From: Haladaptatus caseinilyticus
GTDB lineage: Archaea > Halobacteriota > Halobacteria > Halobacteriales > Haladaptataceae
Assembly (NCBI RefSeq): GCF_026248685.1
Contig: NZ_CP111040.1
Coordinates: 124,001-188,000 of the forward strand
Reading direction: 5' to 3'
Length of the DNA stretch: 64,000 bases
Below the pieces are notes generated by a model, which saw only the letters and a list, made by a program, of their open reading frames with translations, did not search any database and was not told where the DNA came from. Below are positions 25,588 through 35,186 of the stretch, piece after piece. Within the stretch, counting starts at the first letter, position 1; each line of letters starts with the position of its first letter. A program made the position numbers and the translations under genes.

Positions 25588-26214
25588 TTATCCATGTCCA
25601 CCCGTGGGGCTTGAGTCAGGACTAATTTTCTCACGGGAACGCTCCTGCGAACGGGGAGAGAGTGCGAAAATGACTGTTCCCATCGCGAGCACGCCAAGTG
25701 ACAAAAAGACAGTGTTTGCGAGTGTGCTCGCCACACGAAGGCGTGAAAGTGAGCTCCGCCGCCGAGAAAACGGAAGGAACGGGTGGATACCACCGACCGT
25801 AATAACGTCACCAGTGAGATGCACGCAGATCCCGAGAACACCGATGACAAACCCGAGCCCGGTGAGTGTCTCAGGAGTGCGGCAAGTAGCTCGGTGCGAT
25901 TACAACTACTGTTATAGTGGTCGCTGGAAGGACGGTCGTCTGCAGCCAGTGGGCAAGTGGGACAGTAAGATACCGTCCAAGAAGTCAACCATATCCGGCA
26001 CACACAAGTTCAATAACCCCAGCGGTCAGCAGTGAGTGACTCACACCACGGTGTGAGAGTCCGGGTACTCAATGGTTATATCGAGGAGTGGTTCGATGAT
26101 GAAGACGCCAAACACGAGCAACCCAGCAATTACGAACTGACCATTTTGGACAAGTGCATAGGAAATCGGCGCAAGAATGAGAAGTGTGATGCCGAGATGG
26201 CCGTGTCGGTACAT
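25588..26214 (-). pseudogene. Broken YdjM-like membrane-bound metal-dependent hydrolase
   Basis: The minus strand starts with an ATG at 26214 and reads MYRHGHLGITLLILAPISYA, then in a shifted frame HRGVSHSLLTAGVIELVCAG, then a stop, and finally in another frame GVLGICVHLTGDVITVGGIH and PFSRRRSSLSRLRVASTLAN. These are the N-terminus, the HRGxTHS metal motif and the HLxGDVxT metal motif of the DUF457/YdjM hydrolase family, in order and at the right distances. At least two frameshifts and one stop separate them, so no active enzyme is made. Confidence 0.75.
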
Positions 26215-26229
26215 GCAGGCTCATAGACC

Positions 26230-26389
26230 TCCCTTTTTGTTTACGTTTATCGATCTCTTGGTACGCTTTGATTTTCGCGTCTGTTATTTTCTGTAGTACC
26301 GTGTACTTCGTAGTTTGCACACTTGGCCTGCTTACTCCAAACGCTTTGGCGGCTTCAAACGAACCAAATAACCATATATCATCAGGATC
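26230..26389 (-). pseudogene. Fragment resembling a helix-turn-helix domain
   Basis: The minus strand reads DPDDIWLFGSFEAAKAFGVS, then RPSVQTTKYTVLQKITDAK and a Lys/Arg/Gln-rich helix. EAAKAFGVSRPSVQ has the spacing of a helix-turn-helix recognition unit. A TAG stop lies directly before it and no start codon is available, so it is a fragment. The family is unknown; a regulator or transposase are both possible. Confidence 0.4.
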
Positions 26390-26468
26390 CTAACACTCCA
26401 ATTCAACGTCCATATTCTACAAAACAATCACATTCAAAGGTGATGTGTCTGTTGTCTCTTCGCTCGGC

Positions 26469-26873
26469 TTACGATGGACTCGGTGTCTGGACGTGTGAAA
26501 TGTACGCGGCAAGATCTGTCGTTGATATCATCCCAATGACTCCCTCGGTTTCGTCCACGACGGGCATGTGATGGAACCCGTGTTTGAGCATCGTGTCCGC
26601 GACGTCACGGATGGATTCCTGTGCTGTCGCAGTAACCACATCAGTCGTCATGTAGGTCTTGACAGGTGTCTCGTCTTTCGGTTGTTTCTCGGCGACGACG
26701 TTGACAAAATCGGTAGTTGTCATTATACCAATAAGCTGGTTATCACTCCCAACGACGACAACCGAGCCAATTTCGTTTTTGAGCATTTTTTGTGCTGTCT
26801 CTTCTACGAGCGTTTCTGGCGAAACGGTATGCAGGTCGGTAGACATAATTCGTCCAACGAGGACATCTTCCAT
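26469..26873 (-). CDS. Two-CBS-domain protein
   Basis: The protein has 134 residues made of two CBS repeats and nothing else: VGRIMSTDLHTVSPETLVEE ... IGIMTTTDFVN, then TYMTTDVVTATAQESIRDVA ... HHMPVVDETEGVIGMISTTDL. CBS pairs bind adenosyl ligands such as AMP or ATP and switch partner proteins. Stand-alone pairs are common in haloarchaea and act as energy sensors or DNA/enzyme regulators; the partner here is unknown. It is monocistronic on the minus strand and lies just outside the scrap zone, so it probably marks the return of more stable genes. Confidence 0.85.
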   Translation of the reverse strand: MEDVLVGRIMSTDLHTVSPETLVEETAQKMLKNEIGSVVVVGSDNQLIGIMTTTDFVNVVAEKQPKDETPVKTYMTTDVVTATAQESIRDVADTMLKHGFHHMPVVDETEGVIGMISTTDLAAYISHVQTPSPS

Positions 26874-27045
26874 GGATAATGATATCTAGGAACAACCATA
26901 AGAGTTGTCTCCGTTCAGACCTGGTTCTTGACGCTACGTAAGCTCTTGATTGGAGGGTACTACGGGACTGTTCAGTGTCGAATGGTGAGATATAGAGCTG
27001 ATGTGAGACCGCGATTTGTGGACCGACGATTAAAACACAGCATCC

Positions 27046-27822
27046 TCAGTGATTTTTGGCGACCGGCCTCACGGGTTTGATACCGTACTCCGACAGTACG
27101 TTCTCGAGAACATCGACACGTGTGTTTACCTCATCTGGGCGGTGAGAATCAGTGCCAACAGTAAACGAAACATTGTGTTCTCGGAGTATCTCCAAAAATG
27201 AACTCTGTGGATGAACAATCTCATCAGTGAGTGCTCGCCCGACGTTAATCTCTGGAATCGTCCGCGAGTCGGTAAATGCCTCCGCCACCGAGTGATAATG
27301 AGCTTCGGTGGCTCGTCCGCGAAGGGGCAATGTTCGTTCCAATAAATCGATGTGGGCTGCGATGTCGAACAATTCTGAGTCGATGAGCGCGACAAGTTGG
27401 TCGAAGTACCGGTCGACGACTTTTGTACGCTCATCGGTGGATTTGTTCTCAAAGGCTGATGCGACCTGAACGTTCGTGCCCATCACATCGTGGACGCTCC
27501 CAATGGTGTAGTCGAAATCAGCGTCGGAGAGGAATGCTCGAATCTCGTCTTCGTCTCGGGGATCATAATCCATCTCGACCGCATCGTATATCGCTATTTC
27601 GGACTCCTCTTGGAGATGGTCGATAGCACGTCGCCGTCGCTCGTATGTTCGGTCGAGGTTGAACCCTCGTGCAGCGCGAGCATCTTTAGCCTGTGCCCGC
27701 GACGAAACGTTGCAGTGATCTGTGAAACCAATGCCGTCTAACCCGGCTTGCTCAGCTGCGCGAACCATTCGAAAAAGGAACTGTCCATCCGAGTAATTCG
27801 AGTGGGTATGAAAATCATACAT
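27046..27822 (-). CDS. PHP-domain metal-dependent phosphoesterase
   Basis: Starting at 27822 the protein has 258 residues; an in-frame ATG 171 nt upstream would add a basic stretch outside the domain and is not used. PHP motifs are clear: YDFHTHSNYSDGQ (motif I), IGFTDHCNVSS (motif II), YTIGSVHDVMG (motif III), PEINVGRALT and FTVGTDSHRPDEV near the end. PHP proteins of this HisK-like type bind three metal ions and remove phosphate, for instance from histidinol phosphate or nucleotides. The exact substrate cannot be told. It is monocistronic and divergent from the glmU-glmS pair. Confidence 0.85.
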   Translation of the reverse strand: MYDFHTHSNYSDGQFLFRMVRAAEQAGLDGIGFTDHCNVSSRAQAKDARAARGFNLDRTYERRRRAIDHLQEESEIAIYDAVEMDYDPRDEDEIRAFLSDADFDYTIGSVHDVMGTNVQVASAFENKSTDERTKVVDRYFDQLVALIDSELFDIAAHIDLLERTLPLRGRATEAHYHSVAEAFTDSRTIPEINVGRALTDEIVHPQSSFLEILREHNVSFTVGTDSHRPDEVNTRVDVLENVLSEYGIKPVRPVAKNH

Positions 27823-28111
27823 TGAGTATTTGGTCTCGTTTCGGGAACTTATCACTACCGCCCACCTAAAAGCGAAACACCTGAAACGGACCTTTAGAAT
27901 TCTTAGATTCTGTGATCTATTTAACTTAAGGCGAAAATTTTGATCAGACCATTCGATAATTGGATGACGAATCAGTGGATGCGGTGTATACAAAACCAGC
28001 CCACGATAAGCCTATGCCGCTAACAAATTACACTAATAAATGCTAGATTGGGTGCGAGATGAAACTAGCACAATCCTCAAAACGAATTGGATGGCTGATA
28101 TATGATAAGAA

Positions 28112-28117
28112 TTATAC
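28112..28117 (+). promoter_or_regulatory. TATA-like element of the glmU-glmS operon
   Basis: TTATAC lies with its centre about 28 nt before the ATG at 28142. Together with the absence of a Shine-Dalgarno sequence this suggests a leaderless transcript. Confidence 0.4.
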
Positions 28118-28141
28118 CCTGTCGAAAAAACGTGTTTTATA

Positions 28142-29317
28142 ATGAAAGCGGTTATTCTCGCTGCGGGTGAGGGATCAAGACTCAGACCCCTCACTAACCG
28201 TCGCCCAAAACCGATGCTCCCGATTGGGAACAAACCATTGCTCGAATCTGTCGTTGAGGCAGTTTCCGCAGCGGGTGTCAATGAAATCATCCTTGTCGTT
28301 GGATACCAACGTGAGCGAATTCAAAACCACTTTGGCGATGGTGACCGCTGGAATGTGGATATTACATATGCTGTTCAGGAGAAACAAATCGGCACCGGCC
28401 ACGCCCTCCTCCAAGCTGAACCTTTCATCGAATCTGATTTCATCACGTTGAATGGCGACCGCCATATCGAATCACGTGTTGTTGAAGACCTGATTGACGA
28501 ACGCAGAGAAACCGAGCAATCGTGTCTTGCCGTGACGCGCGTTGAAACCCCAAACAGATTCGGTGTAGTTGAGCTAGATGGTCAAATCGTTACTGACCTC
28601 ATTGAAAAGCCAAACCGAGGAGCGACCTCATCAAGACAGATTAATGCTGGTGTCTACGCATTTGGTCCAGAAATCTTCTCGGCAATTCGCGATACTGAGA
28701 GCTACGGCGAGCAAGAATTGACGACTACGCTTCAGACACAATCCGCAATTCGTCCACTTCGTGCTGTCCAATGTAGCGGCATTTGGGGAGATGTGTCCTA
28801 TCCATGGGACCTTCTCTGGCTCAACAACTATATTTTGGACCAACAACGATCCACTGATGGCTCTGAAATTCCGGAGTCTGTTTACATCGCATCGAACGCT
28901 GCTGTACACGATGATGTGGTGTTAGATGAGGACGTATCTATCCAGTCAGGTGCAGCTGTTTTTCGGGGTACGTCACTTGGCGAGAATGTCTCAGTCGGCG
29001 CGAATGCCGTTATCGAAGATGCTGTTGTTTTTCCTGATGCCACCATTCGCCCGGGTGCAGTCATCCGAAACTGTGTAATCGGAGCAAATGCTACCATCGG
29101 AGTAAATACCACCATCGAAGGAGGTAGTGTCGATGTCACACTTGATGGTCAAGTCCATCATGATGTGGTGTTCGGTGGGCTCATTGGTGACAACGCCCGT
29201 CTTGGAGGAAATGTTACAATAAATCCAGGAACCATTATCGGTGAGAGTGTGACTGCGGATAGCGGAACAGTAGTTAGTGGACAAATTGCAGACAACGCGT
29301 TTATACAACGAGGCTAA
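28142..29317 (+). CDS. glmU: GlmU-like bifunctional sugar-1-phosphate nucleotidylyltransferase/acetyltransferase
   Basis: The protein has 391 residues. The N-terminus (MKAVILAAGEGSRLRPLTNR, then PKPMLPIGNKPLL) is the nucleotidylyltransferase signature that binds UTP or dTTP and a sugar phosphate; EKQIGTGHALLQ and TLNGDRHIE follow in order. From about residue 240 on, hexapeptide repeats (IASNAAVHDDVVLDEDVSIQ, AVIRNCVIGANATIGVNTTI) build a left-handed beta-helix, the acyltransferase half. Length fits archaeal GlmU proteins, which make UDP-GlcNAc from glucosamine-1-phosphate. It precedes glmS by 3 nt, so the two are one operon and supply precursors for the polysaccharide genes to the right. The exact sugar specificity is not proven. 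Confidence 0.85.
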   Translation: MKAVILAAGEGSRLRPLTNRRPKPMLPIGNKPLLESVVEAVSAAGVNEIILVVGYQRERIQNHFGDGDRWNVDITYAVQEKQIGTGHALLQAEPFIESDFITLNGDRHIESRVVEDLIDERRETEQSCLAVTRVETPNRFGVVELDGQIVTDLIEKPNRGATSSRQINAGVYAFGPEIFSAIRDTESYGEQELTTTLQTQSAIRPLRAVQCSGIWGDVSYPWDLLWLNNYILDQQRSTDGSEIPESVYIASNAAVHDDVVLDEDVSIQSGAAVFRGTSLGENVSVGANAVIEDAVVFPDATIRPGAVIRNCVIGANATIGVNTTIEGGSVDVTLDGQVHHDVVFGGLIGDNARLGGNVTINPGTIIGESVTADSGTVVSGQIADNAFIQRG

Positions 29318-29320
29318 TTC

Positions 29321-31123
29321 ATGTGTGGAATAACAGGCTATGTCGGCGACGGTGATTGTTCAGCGATTGTTACAAAGAGCTTGAAGAATTTAGAGTATCG
29401 TGGGTATGACTCAGCAGGTATTGCCCTCCTTGATGACGTTCTTCACATCCATAAACAAAGCGGGCAAATAGACGATTTGACGGTTCCATCAATACCAAAT
29501 GCTTCCTGTGGAATTGGCCATACACGCTGGAGTACGCATGGGGCGCCCACGGACGCAAACGCTCACCCCCATTCAGATTGCACGGAACAAGTTGCAGTCG
29601 TCCATAACGGCATTATCGATAATTACGAGACCTTCAAACAGGAGCTTCGTGATTCTCACACGTTTACGAGTGAGACTGACACAGAAGTCATTGCACATCT
29701 TATTGAAGACGAACTCAAAAACGGGGTCCAACTTCGAGATGCTGTCGAAAATGTTGTTTCGATGCTCAGTGGAAGCTTCGCAATTGCAGTCACTGCTGTT
29801 GGCTTTGATGGGATCATTGCTGCCCGCCAAGATAGTCCGCTCGTCATCGGCCATGCTGCGGATGCAACCTTTCTTGGGAGTGACGTCACGGCGTTCATTG
29901 AACACACTCAGACGGTTACCTTCCTGGAAGATGGTGACATCGCGCACATCAAAGCAGACAGCGTGACAATCGCAAATGGTGATGAGCATGTTGAACGTGA
30001 GAAACAAACTGTGGAGTGGAACGCTGATGCCGCCGAAAAAGGTGGGTATGATCACTATATGCGCAAAGAAATCCATGAACAGCCACACGCAGTCCGTCAA
30101 GCTCTTTCTGGTCGTATTAATGAACTTTCTGGAACGGTTGATTTAGATCTAGATCTATCAGAAGAGTACTGCAAATCAATCGATGAGATCCAGATAATTG
30201 CCTGTGGAACGTCCTACTACGCTGGTCTCTACGCCGCCGAATTATTAGAGCAACATGCAGACATCCGTGTTTCGGTTCATATTGCGAGCGAATATGAGTT
30301 CCGTGCGAATCGTGATCCGTGGCGAACATTGGTGATTGCAGTTACTCAAAGTGGTGAAACTGCTGATACATTACGTGCACTCAGAAAGGCAGATGGCGCA
30401 GGTGCACGGACAATTGCGGTGACAAACACGGTCGGGTCGACGATGGCTCGTGAAGCCAACGATACGGTGTATATCCGATCTGGCCCTGAGATTGGAGTAG
30501 CAGCAACCAAAACATTTGCCTCACAGGTGATAACACTCACACTTCTAACTGTCTACCTCGGTCGACAACGCAATTCACTTGCATCAAGCCAGGCATCCAC
30601 CATACTAAAGGAGTTATCTGCTGTTCCAGGTGCGATCCAACAAGTGCTTGATGCGGAATCTACAGTACGTGAAACAGCAGAAGAGTTCGCGAACAGCGAT
30701 GCATTCTTTTTCATCGGTCGGCGATACGGTCATCCAGTTTCGTTAGAAGGGGCATTGAAACTCAAAGAGATTTCTTATGACCATGCAGAAGGGTTTGCTG
30801 GCGGAGAGCTCAAACATGGACCATTGGCACTTGTTACAGAGAATACTCCCGTTCTCGCCATTTTGACCGAAGGCACGAATGCTGAAGACACATTACATAA
30901 CGTCAAAGAAGTCGAATCGCGAGGTGCCCCCGTGATTGGTGTCACATCAGAGATAGATCCGAATCCAGTATTCGATATTACGTTCAGGGTTCCAGAAGTG
31001 GGTTTAATGGAACCCGTTGTCGCAAACGTATATCTGCAATTGTTTGCGTATCATGTTGCGGATCAAAAAGACCGATCCATCGATAAGCCCCGAAATCTCG
31101 CGAAAAGCGTTACTGTCGAGTAG
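29321..31123 (+). CDS. glmS: Glutamine-fructose-6-phosphate aminotransferase (isomerizing)
   Basis: The full-length 600-residue enzyme starts with MCGITGYVG, so Cys2 is the glutaminase nucleophile exposed after Met removal. The class II glutaminase motif GIGHTRWSTHG follows near residue 67. Two SIS domains cover residues about 280-590, with ACGTSYYAG and VTQSGETADT binding fructose-6-phosphate and GAxKLKEISYDHAEGFAGGE near residue 480. The C-terminus is RNLAKSVTVE, the usual motif. It makes glucosamine-6-phosphate, the entry to UDP-GlcNAc. It is co-transcribed with glmU. No GlmM phosphoglucosamine mutase gene lies in the window. Confidence 0.95.
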   Translation: MCGITGYVGDGDCSAIVTKSLKNLEYRGYDSAGIALLDDVLHIHKQSGQIDDLTVPSIPNASCGIGHTRWSTHGAPTDANAHPHSDCTEQVAVVHNGIIDNYETFKQELRDSHTFTSETDTEVIAHLIEDELKNGVQLRDAVENVVSMLSGSFAIAVTAVGFDGIIAARQDSPLVIGHAADATFLGSDVTAFIEHTQTVTFLEDGDIAHIKADSVTIANGDEHVEREKQTVEWNADAAEKGGYDHYMRKEIHEQPHAVRQALSGRINELSGTVDLDLDLSEEYCKSIDEIQIIACGTSYYAGLYAAELLEQHADIRVSVHIASEYEFRANRDPWRTLVIAVTQSGETADTLRALRKADGAGARTIAVTNTVGSTMAREANDTVYIRSGPEIGVAATKTFASQVITLTLLTVYLGRQRNSLASSQASTILKELSAVPGAIQQVLDAESTVRETAEEFANSDAFFFIGRRYGHPVSLEGALKLKEISYDHAEGFAGGELKHGPLALVTENTPVLAILTEGTNAEDTLHNVKEVESRGAPVIGVTSEIDPNPVFDITFRVPEVGLMEPVVANVYLQLFAYHVADQKDRSIDKPRNLAKSVTVE

Positions 31124-31555
31124 CTCGATTGCTTATTTAGTATAATTAACGCCAAATTAGCCGATTTTCAGCCGTCAATCATTGTTGTCCGATAATAGTG
31201 TTCAAGGGAAAATCCATTATTCACGTCGATGCAGTGGACACGGTCTGCCCGGAAATGGAACAACGCATTGGCACATTGAGCCAGACTCGGAGTCAGTTCG
31301 TCCACAGATAGGTTGTCCAAGCTCATTTGTGGGTGTGGTATTTCGAGCCATATTTTATTCGTACCAGGTGTGCTGATATATGTATTTTTGCATTATATTG
31401 GTATATGTCTGACATGCGTCTCACCATGGTATTATTATGGTCTATTTATAATGTTCTTTAATCAGACTTATTTCCTATAATGCATAACCTAATCCCATAT
31501 AGATGTAATTCATGCTACAAAAGATGATAGAATAAATAGCAACGTGTTTTATCGT
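31124..31555. other. Intergenic stretch between convergent genes
   Basis: About 430 bp separates the glmS stop from the stop of the epimerase gene. Short frames (for example 31182-31376, plus) show no domain. The second half is AT-rich. No terminator hairpin, RNA gene or mobile-element end was recognised. Confidence 0.4.
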
Positions 31556-32479
31556 CTATTTATACTGTTCGCAAACCGACTCCAATCCATCGCGAAGTGT
31601 TATTTTAGGCTCCCAACCAGTTGCTGCGTTGATTTCGGAATAGTCCGCCATTGTGTCATGGACATACACGGAATCGGGAATTGGGTTTTCGATGTACTCT
31701 GGTTCAATATCTGTATCAAGTTCCTCGTTGAGCAACTCGACAAGATCGTTGAACGAGATCTGTTCTCCCGTACCGAGGTTGTAAATACCGGTTAGTTGAT
31801 TCTCTGCTGCGAGGACAAGCCCTCGTACGATATCGTCGACGTGAGTAAAGTCACGCGTTTGTGTTCCGTCTCCAAATAGAACAGGTGCCTCACCTTTCGC
31901 CATGTCGTCAGCAAATTGGGCGATGACATTCGCATATTCTTTTTTGTGCTCTTCTGCACCACCGTAACCCTGATACACTGAGAAGAAACGCATCCCCGCG
32001 ATATTCATATCATAGTGGTTGGCGAAGTATTCTGCGTACTTTTCTCGCCCGAGTTTCGACGCTTCATATCCAGTATTGACTGTTACGTCCATTGTAACTG
32101 GTGAGGGTTCTGTCCGATTTCCATAAATAGAGGAGGTAGAGGCATACACAACGGTATCACAGCCGTCATCACGTGCTTGTTCAACCGTATTGACGAACCC
32201 TTCGATATTTACGCGAGCACCCTTTGTTGGGTTCTCTTCGTGCATCTTATAGGAGGAGAGCGCTGCCAGATGGAACACGACATCGACATCTGTTGGAAGG
32301 TCTTTGTCGAGCACACTCTGCTCGTGGAATTCGACAGCGTCGTCAAGATTTTCAGGTGTGCCGAGATATCCATCGTCGACGACAATGACGTCGTTTTCGC
32401 CAGCAAGATTATTTGCAACATTCGATCCGATGAAACCCGCACCGCCCGTAACGAGGATTCGCTTGTCTGTCAGTTGCAT
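31556..32479 (-). CDS. NAD-dependent sugar-nucleotide epimerase/dehydratase (GalE-like)
   Basis: Starting at 32479 (MQLTDKRILV) the protein has 307 residues; an upstream ATG would add 37 residues unlike the family. The Rossmann motif is VTGGAGFIGSNVA, with VVDDGYLG accepting NAD ribose; the active site has Ser in VVYASTSSIYGN and the YEASK catalytic pair, and HLAALSSYKMHEENP lies between. This is the extended SDR family that interconverts or dehydrates UDP- or dTDP-sugars. It starts the polysaccharide region and faces the neighbouring AP-superfamily gene divergently, with a 239-bp AT-rich promoter region between them. Specificity is not readable from sequence. Confidence 0.85.
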   Translation of the reverse strand: MQLTDKRILVTGGAGFIGSNVANNLAGENDVIVVDDGYLGTPENLDDAVEFHEQSVLDKDLPTDVDVVFHLAALSSYKMHEENPTKGARVNIEGFVNTVEQARDDGCDTVVYASTSSIYGNRTEPSPVTMDVTVNTGYEASKLGREKYAEYFANHYDMNIAGMRFFSVYQGYGGAEEHKKEYANVIAQFADDMAKGEAPVLFGDGTQTRDFTHVDDIVRGLVLAAENQLTGIYNLGTGEQISFNDLVELLNEELDTDIEPEYIENPIPDSVYVHDTMADYSEINAATGWEPKITLRDGLESVCEQYK

Positions 32480-32718
32480 TTGAACCACGCTATTTTTAGT
32501 CGACTCAGAGGTGGGACTTATATTGACCGGTCGAATTAATTGATATTTTTTAAATATATTGAAAACCGCTGTACTAATATCCACAATCACCCTCTCCCAT
32601 TATATAATTTTTAATGTGTTCCAAATCATCGAATTCTATCATAAAAAACCACATATTCCGCTTATTACACAGTGATTTTTAAAGTAGCCTTCGTAGAGGC
32701 TACTACCACCGAGAAATT

Positions 32719-33702
32719 ATGGATTCAGGAAATATCTCAAAATACGCTCAGTTAGCATCAAAAGCTGTAAAGAGTCCAGAAAAAGCGACGTACAAAATTA
32801 AGGAATTCATCGGATCAATCCCTGCGGGAATTCATTCGAACTGGAAAACTAAGGATTTAGCGGGACAAGGTGAGCGCGTTCGCTTGCTTCGGCAAGAAGA
32901 AGAATATCTCCTTATTGTTCTTGATGCGTGCCGATACGATTTCTTTAAAAATATTGCGCCAGAGTATCTAACGTTCGATTCAATTGAGCCCGTTCGCAGT
33001 GAGGGGAGGAATACATTCGAGTATGTATCACGCTGCTGGAGCGGTGAATATGAAGACGTCGAATATATTAGTGCAGCAACTCCTGTTAACAGTGATTCTA
33101 GATCAGAGTATGATCAGGATACCCTTTCTCAACTTTATGGAGGGTATGTTCCATCGGAGCATATTTCCAATATTCGGGACGTATGGCGCGAGTCGTGGGA
33201 TGAAAGTATTGGCATCACACCACCAAAGGCAGTTACTGATGCCGCTCTCGAAACAGACAAGAACAGATTGGTAGCTCATTACTTTCAACCACATGCGCCG
33301 TTTATTGGACGACAATCACTTCTCGGTCATACGAACGATGAATCCTCTCGACCATGGGAGGGCGAACCGGTTGACGTGCCTGTCTGGCAGCAGGTGAAAT
33401 TTGGCGATCTAACCCAGGAAGAGTTACGCGCAGTGTACGAAAGCAATCTACATCGAGCATTGCGCGAAGTGCGCCGATTGGTAATTGAGACAGAAATTGA
33501 AAACATTGTGATTATGGGTGATCACGGTGAGGCACTGGGTGAGTATTGGGCTTATGAACATCCACGCATTGAACATCCGTATATTAGAACTGTTCCATGG
33601 GCCGTAGTCAAAGGTGTATGTGACTATCCGGATTCATCAGATCAAGGAGAGTCAGATTCGAGTGTCACATCCCGGCTAGAAGACCTTGGATATCTCAGCT
33701 AA
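32719..33702 (+). CDS. Alkaline-phosphatase/sulfatase-superfamily enzyme, DACRYD subtype
   Basis: The protein has 327 residues. The first metal ligand is Asp69 in LLIVLDACRYDFF; the second site is VIMGDHGEALGEYW, then HPYIRTVPWAVV. At the place of the sulfatase Cys it has GRNTFEYV (Thr99), so it lacks C/S-x-P-x-R and cannot carry formylglycine there. Thr nucleophiles are usual in phosphatases and in phospho-group transferases of this superfamily. It closely resembles the protein at 50856-51743 and ends, like the four others in the cluster, with LGY (EDLGYLS). It probably acts on a phosphate-linked group of the surface glycan. The substrate is unknown. Confidence 0.75.
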   Translation: MDSGNISKYAQLASKAVKSPEKATYKIKEFIGSIPAGIHSNWKTKDLAGQGERVRLLRQEEEYLLIVLDACRYDFFKNIAPEYLTFDSIEPVRSEGRNTFEYVSRCWSGEYEDVEYISAATPVNSDSRSEYDQDTLSQLYGGYVPSEHISNIRDVWRESWDESIGITPPKAVTDAALETDKNRLVAHYFQPHAPFIGRQSLLGHTNDESSRPWEGEPVDVPVWQQVKFGDLTQEELRAVYESNLHRALREVRRLVIETEIENIVIMGDHGEALGEYWAYEHPRIEHPYIRTVPWAVVKGVCDYPDSSDQGESDSSVTSRLEDLGYLS

Positions 33703-33739
33703 ATATCAAAACAGCGTGTATCGGATTTTCTAACTCGAT

Positions 33740-34921
33740 TTATTCAATGTAGCCCAGGTTCCGGAGCGACTCTTTCGCGACATCCTCGGCTTGTCGTCTA
33801 TTTTGTGTTGCTCCTTTCTTTTTCACATTGTCGATGTTTTGTTTTGCCTCTTGTGGAGACATTTCTGGAGCCCAGTGAACACGTGAGTTTTGTAGATGGG
33901 ATTGGAGATATTGTCTAACATTTTGTTGAGCATGTTTTCGCCATGGGACTCTTGCTAATTGATATAGTGCTAACGGAACCCGATGTTTTCGACTTGATTT
34001 TGGAAAGACGTGTCCACCATTTGAAGACCATGATGATTCGTAAGAAACTTCGTACTCGCCCAAGGGTGTCGATTTTTTCATCGTATGGAACGATTCTCCA
34101 TGATCCGCTAAACTTTCTTTAGTGAGATCGCGTCCTATTGGCTTAATCGGTGACGTGAGCTCAATTTCAAGTAGAGACGCGATAGTCGGAGCAAGATCCA
34201 TATGCCTGAGTACTCGGTTGGTGATTGTTTTTTGTCCAATTTCTGGGTGCATGAATACTGTTGGAACATACACATGCCGTGGATGAATCGGGGGACTGTG
34301 TCCAAGCATCCCTGCTTCTCCAAGTAGTTCCCCGTGGTCACTTGTGTATATCACCAGTGTGTCGTCGAGTAATCCTCGCTCTTCGAGCGTTTCAACTCGC
34401 TTTTCAAACCATTGTTTATCCTTTTCAACTGCTCTTCTGTACTCCGAGGCAAATTGTTCGCGAGGTGATGCTCCACGTGCCTCGAAATATTCCCACCCAT
34501 CTCCGTTGAAATCGCCATACGGTGCATGGCCACCCGGTCCACGTTCTAAAATGAAAAACGACGGTTCGATTGATGAGAGAATATCCGGAGACTGGACGCT
34601 TGTATTCAGAGTGTTTGCAATAAGACTGTGTTCACTGGGCTCGAACCGAACATCATTAATTGAGTTGATGAAAGCCGTTGATAAGGAAGCATCAAGTAAG
34701 TTTGGCACATCGTTTGGAAGTGCATCAGTGAATTGTGCCACATTATGCTGCGGTAAGTATGTTCCCGAAGCGATACTCGCAATACTCGTCGGTGAATGAA
34801 TTCCGCCTGCGATCGTTTTTACACCAATGCCATTATTCATAATGCTATCAGGGACAAAATCCCACCGAACTGCATCTGCAATATAAATGAAGACATTATC
34901 GACATCTAGGTCTTGTAGCAT
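33740..34921 (-). CDS. Alkaline-phosphatase/sulfatase-superfamily enzyme (divergent active site)
   Basis: The protein has 393 residues. The N-terminal metal motif is VFIYIADAVRWDFVP (Asp16); the second is LVIYTSDHGELLGEAGMLGH, and HPRHVYVPTVFMHP supplies the last ligands. The nucleophile region reads AGGIHSPTSIASIASGTYLP, where a sulfatase would have C-x-P-x-R; here His and Ser flank the Pro and no Arg follows, so it is not a formylglycine sulfatase. The C-terminus ends LRNLGYIE. It is convergent with the 32719-33702 gene (stops 37 bp apart). Hydrolase or transferase activity on glycan substituents is inferred from context; no substrate is known. Confidence 0.75.
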   Translation of the reverse strand: MLQDLDVDNVFIYIADAVRWDFVPDSIMNNGIGVKTIAGGIHSPTSIASIASGTYLPQHNVAQFTDALPNDVPNLLDASLSTAFINSINDVRFEPSEHSLIANTLNTSVQSPDILSSIEPSFFILERGPGGHAPYGDFNGDGWEYFEARGASPREQFASEYRRAVEKDKQWFEKRVETLEERGLLDDTLVIYTSDHGELLGEAGMLGHSPPIHPRHVYVPTVFMHPEIGQKTITNRVLRHMDLAPTIASLLEIELTSPIKPIGRDLTKESLADHGESFHTMKKSTPLGEYEVSYESSWSSNGGHVFPKSSRKHRVPLALYQLARVPWRKHAQQNVRQYLQSHLQNSRVHWAPEMSPQEAKQNIDNVKKKGATQNRRQAEDVAKESLRNLGYIE

Positions 34922-35186
34922 TGGAATAGACGACTAACTACGAATATAAAAAAGTAGTGTGAGTTTAATAGAATTATTTTTCCATTATTTGTTAACAAGA
35001 TTGTCTATCGTTGCATAATTCCTACTATTTCCATCAAATGTCGAGGTGAGTTTGGATATTATCTTTTCCACACATCTTCGATATTGTTTTTCCTATGTCT
35101 TCTAAGAAGTCAACTATTGTTGCAATTTGGGCATACAATCGTATTTGATGCCATTTAAGGTCACTCGATGATGTGTACGATATACG

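Noticed and set aside
25482-26035. Long open frames on both strands as genes
   Set aside because: Both run across the broken YdjM-like gene in wrong frames; the hydrolase motifs are found in other frames of the minus strand.
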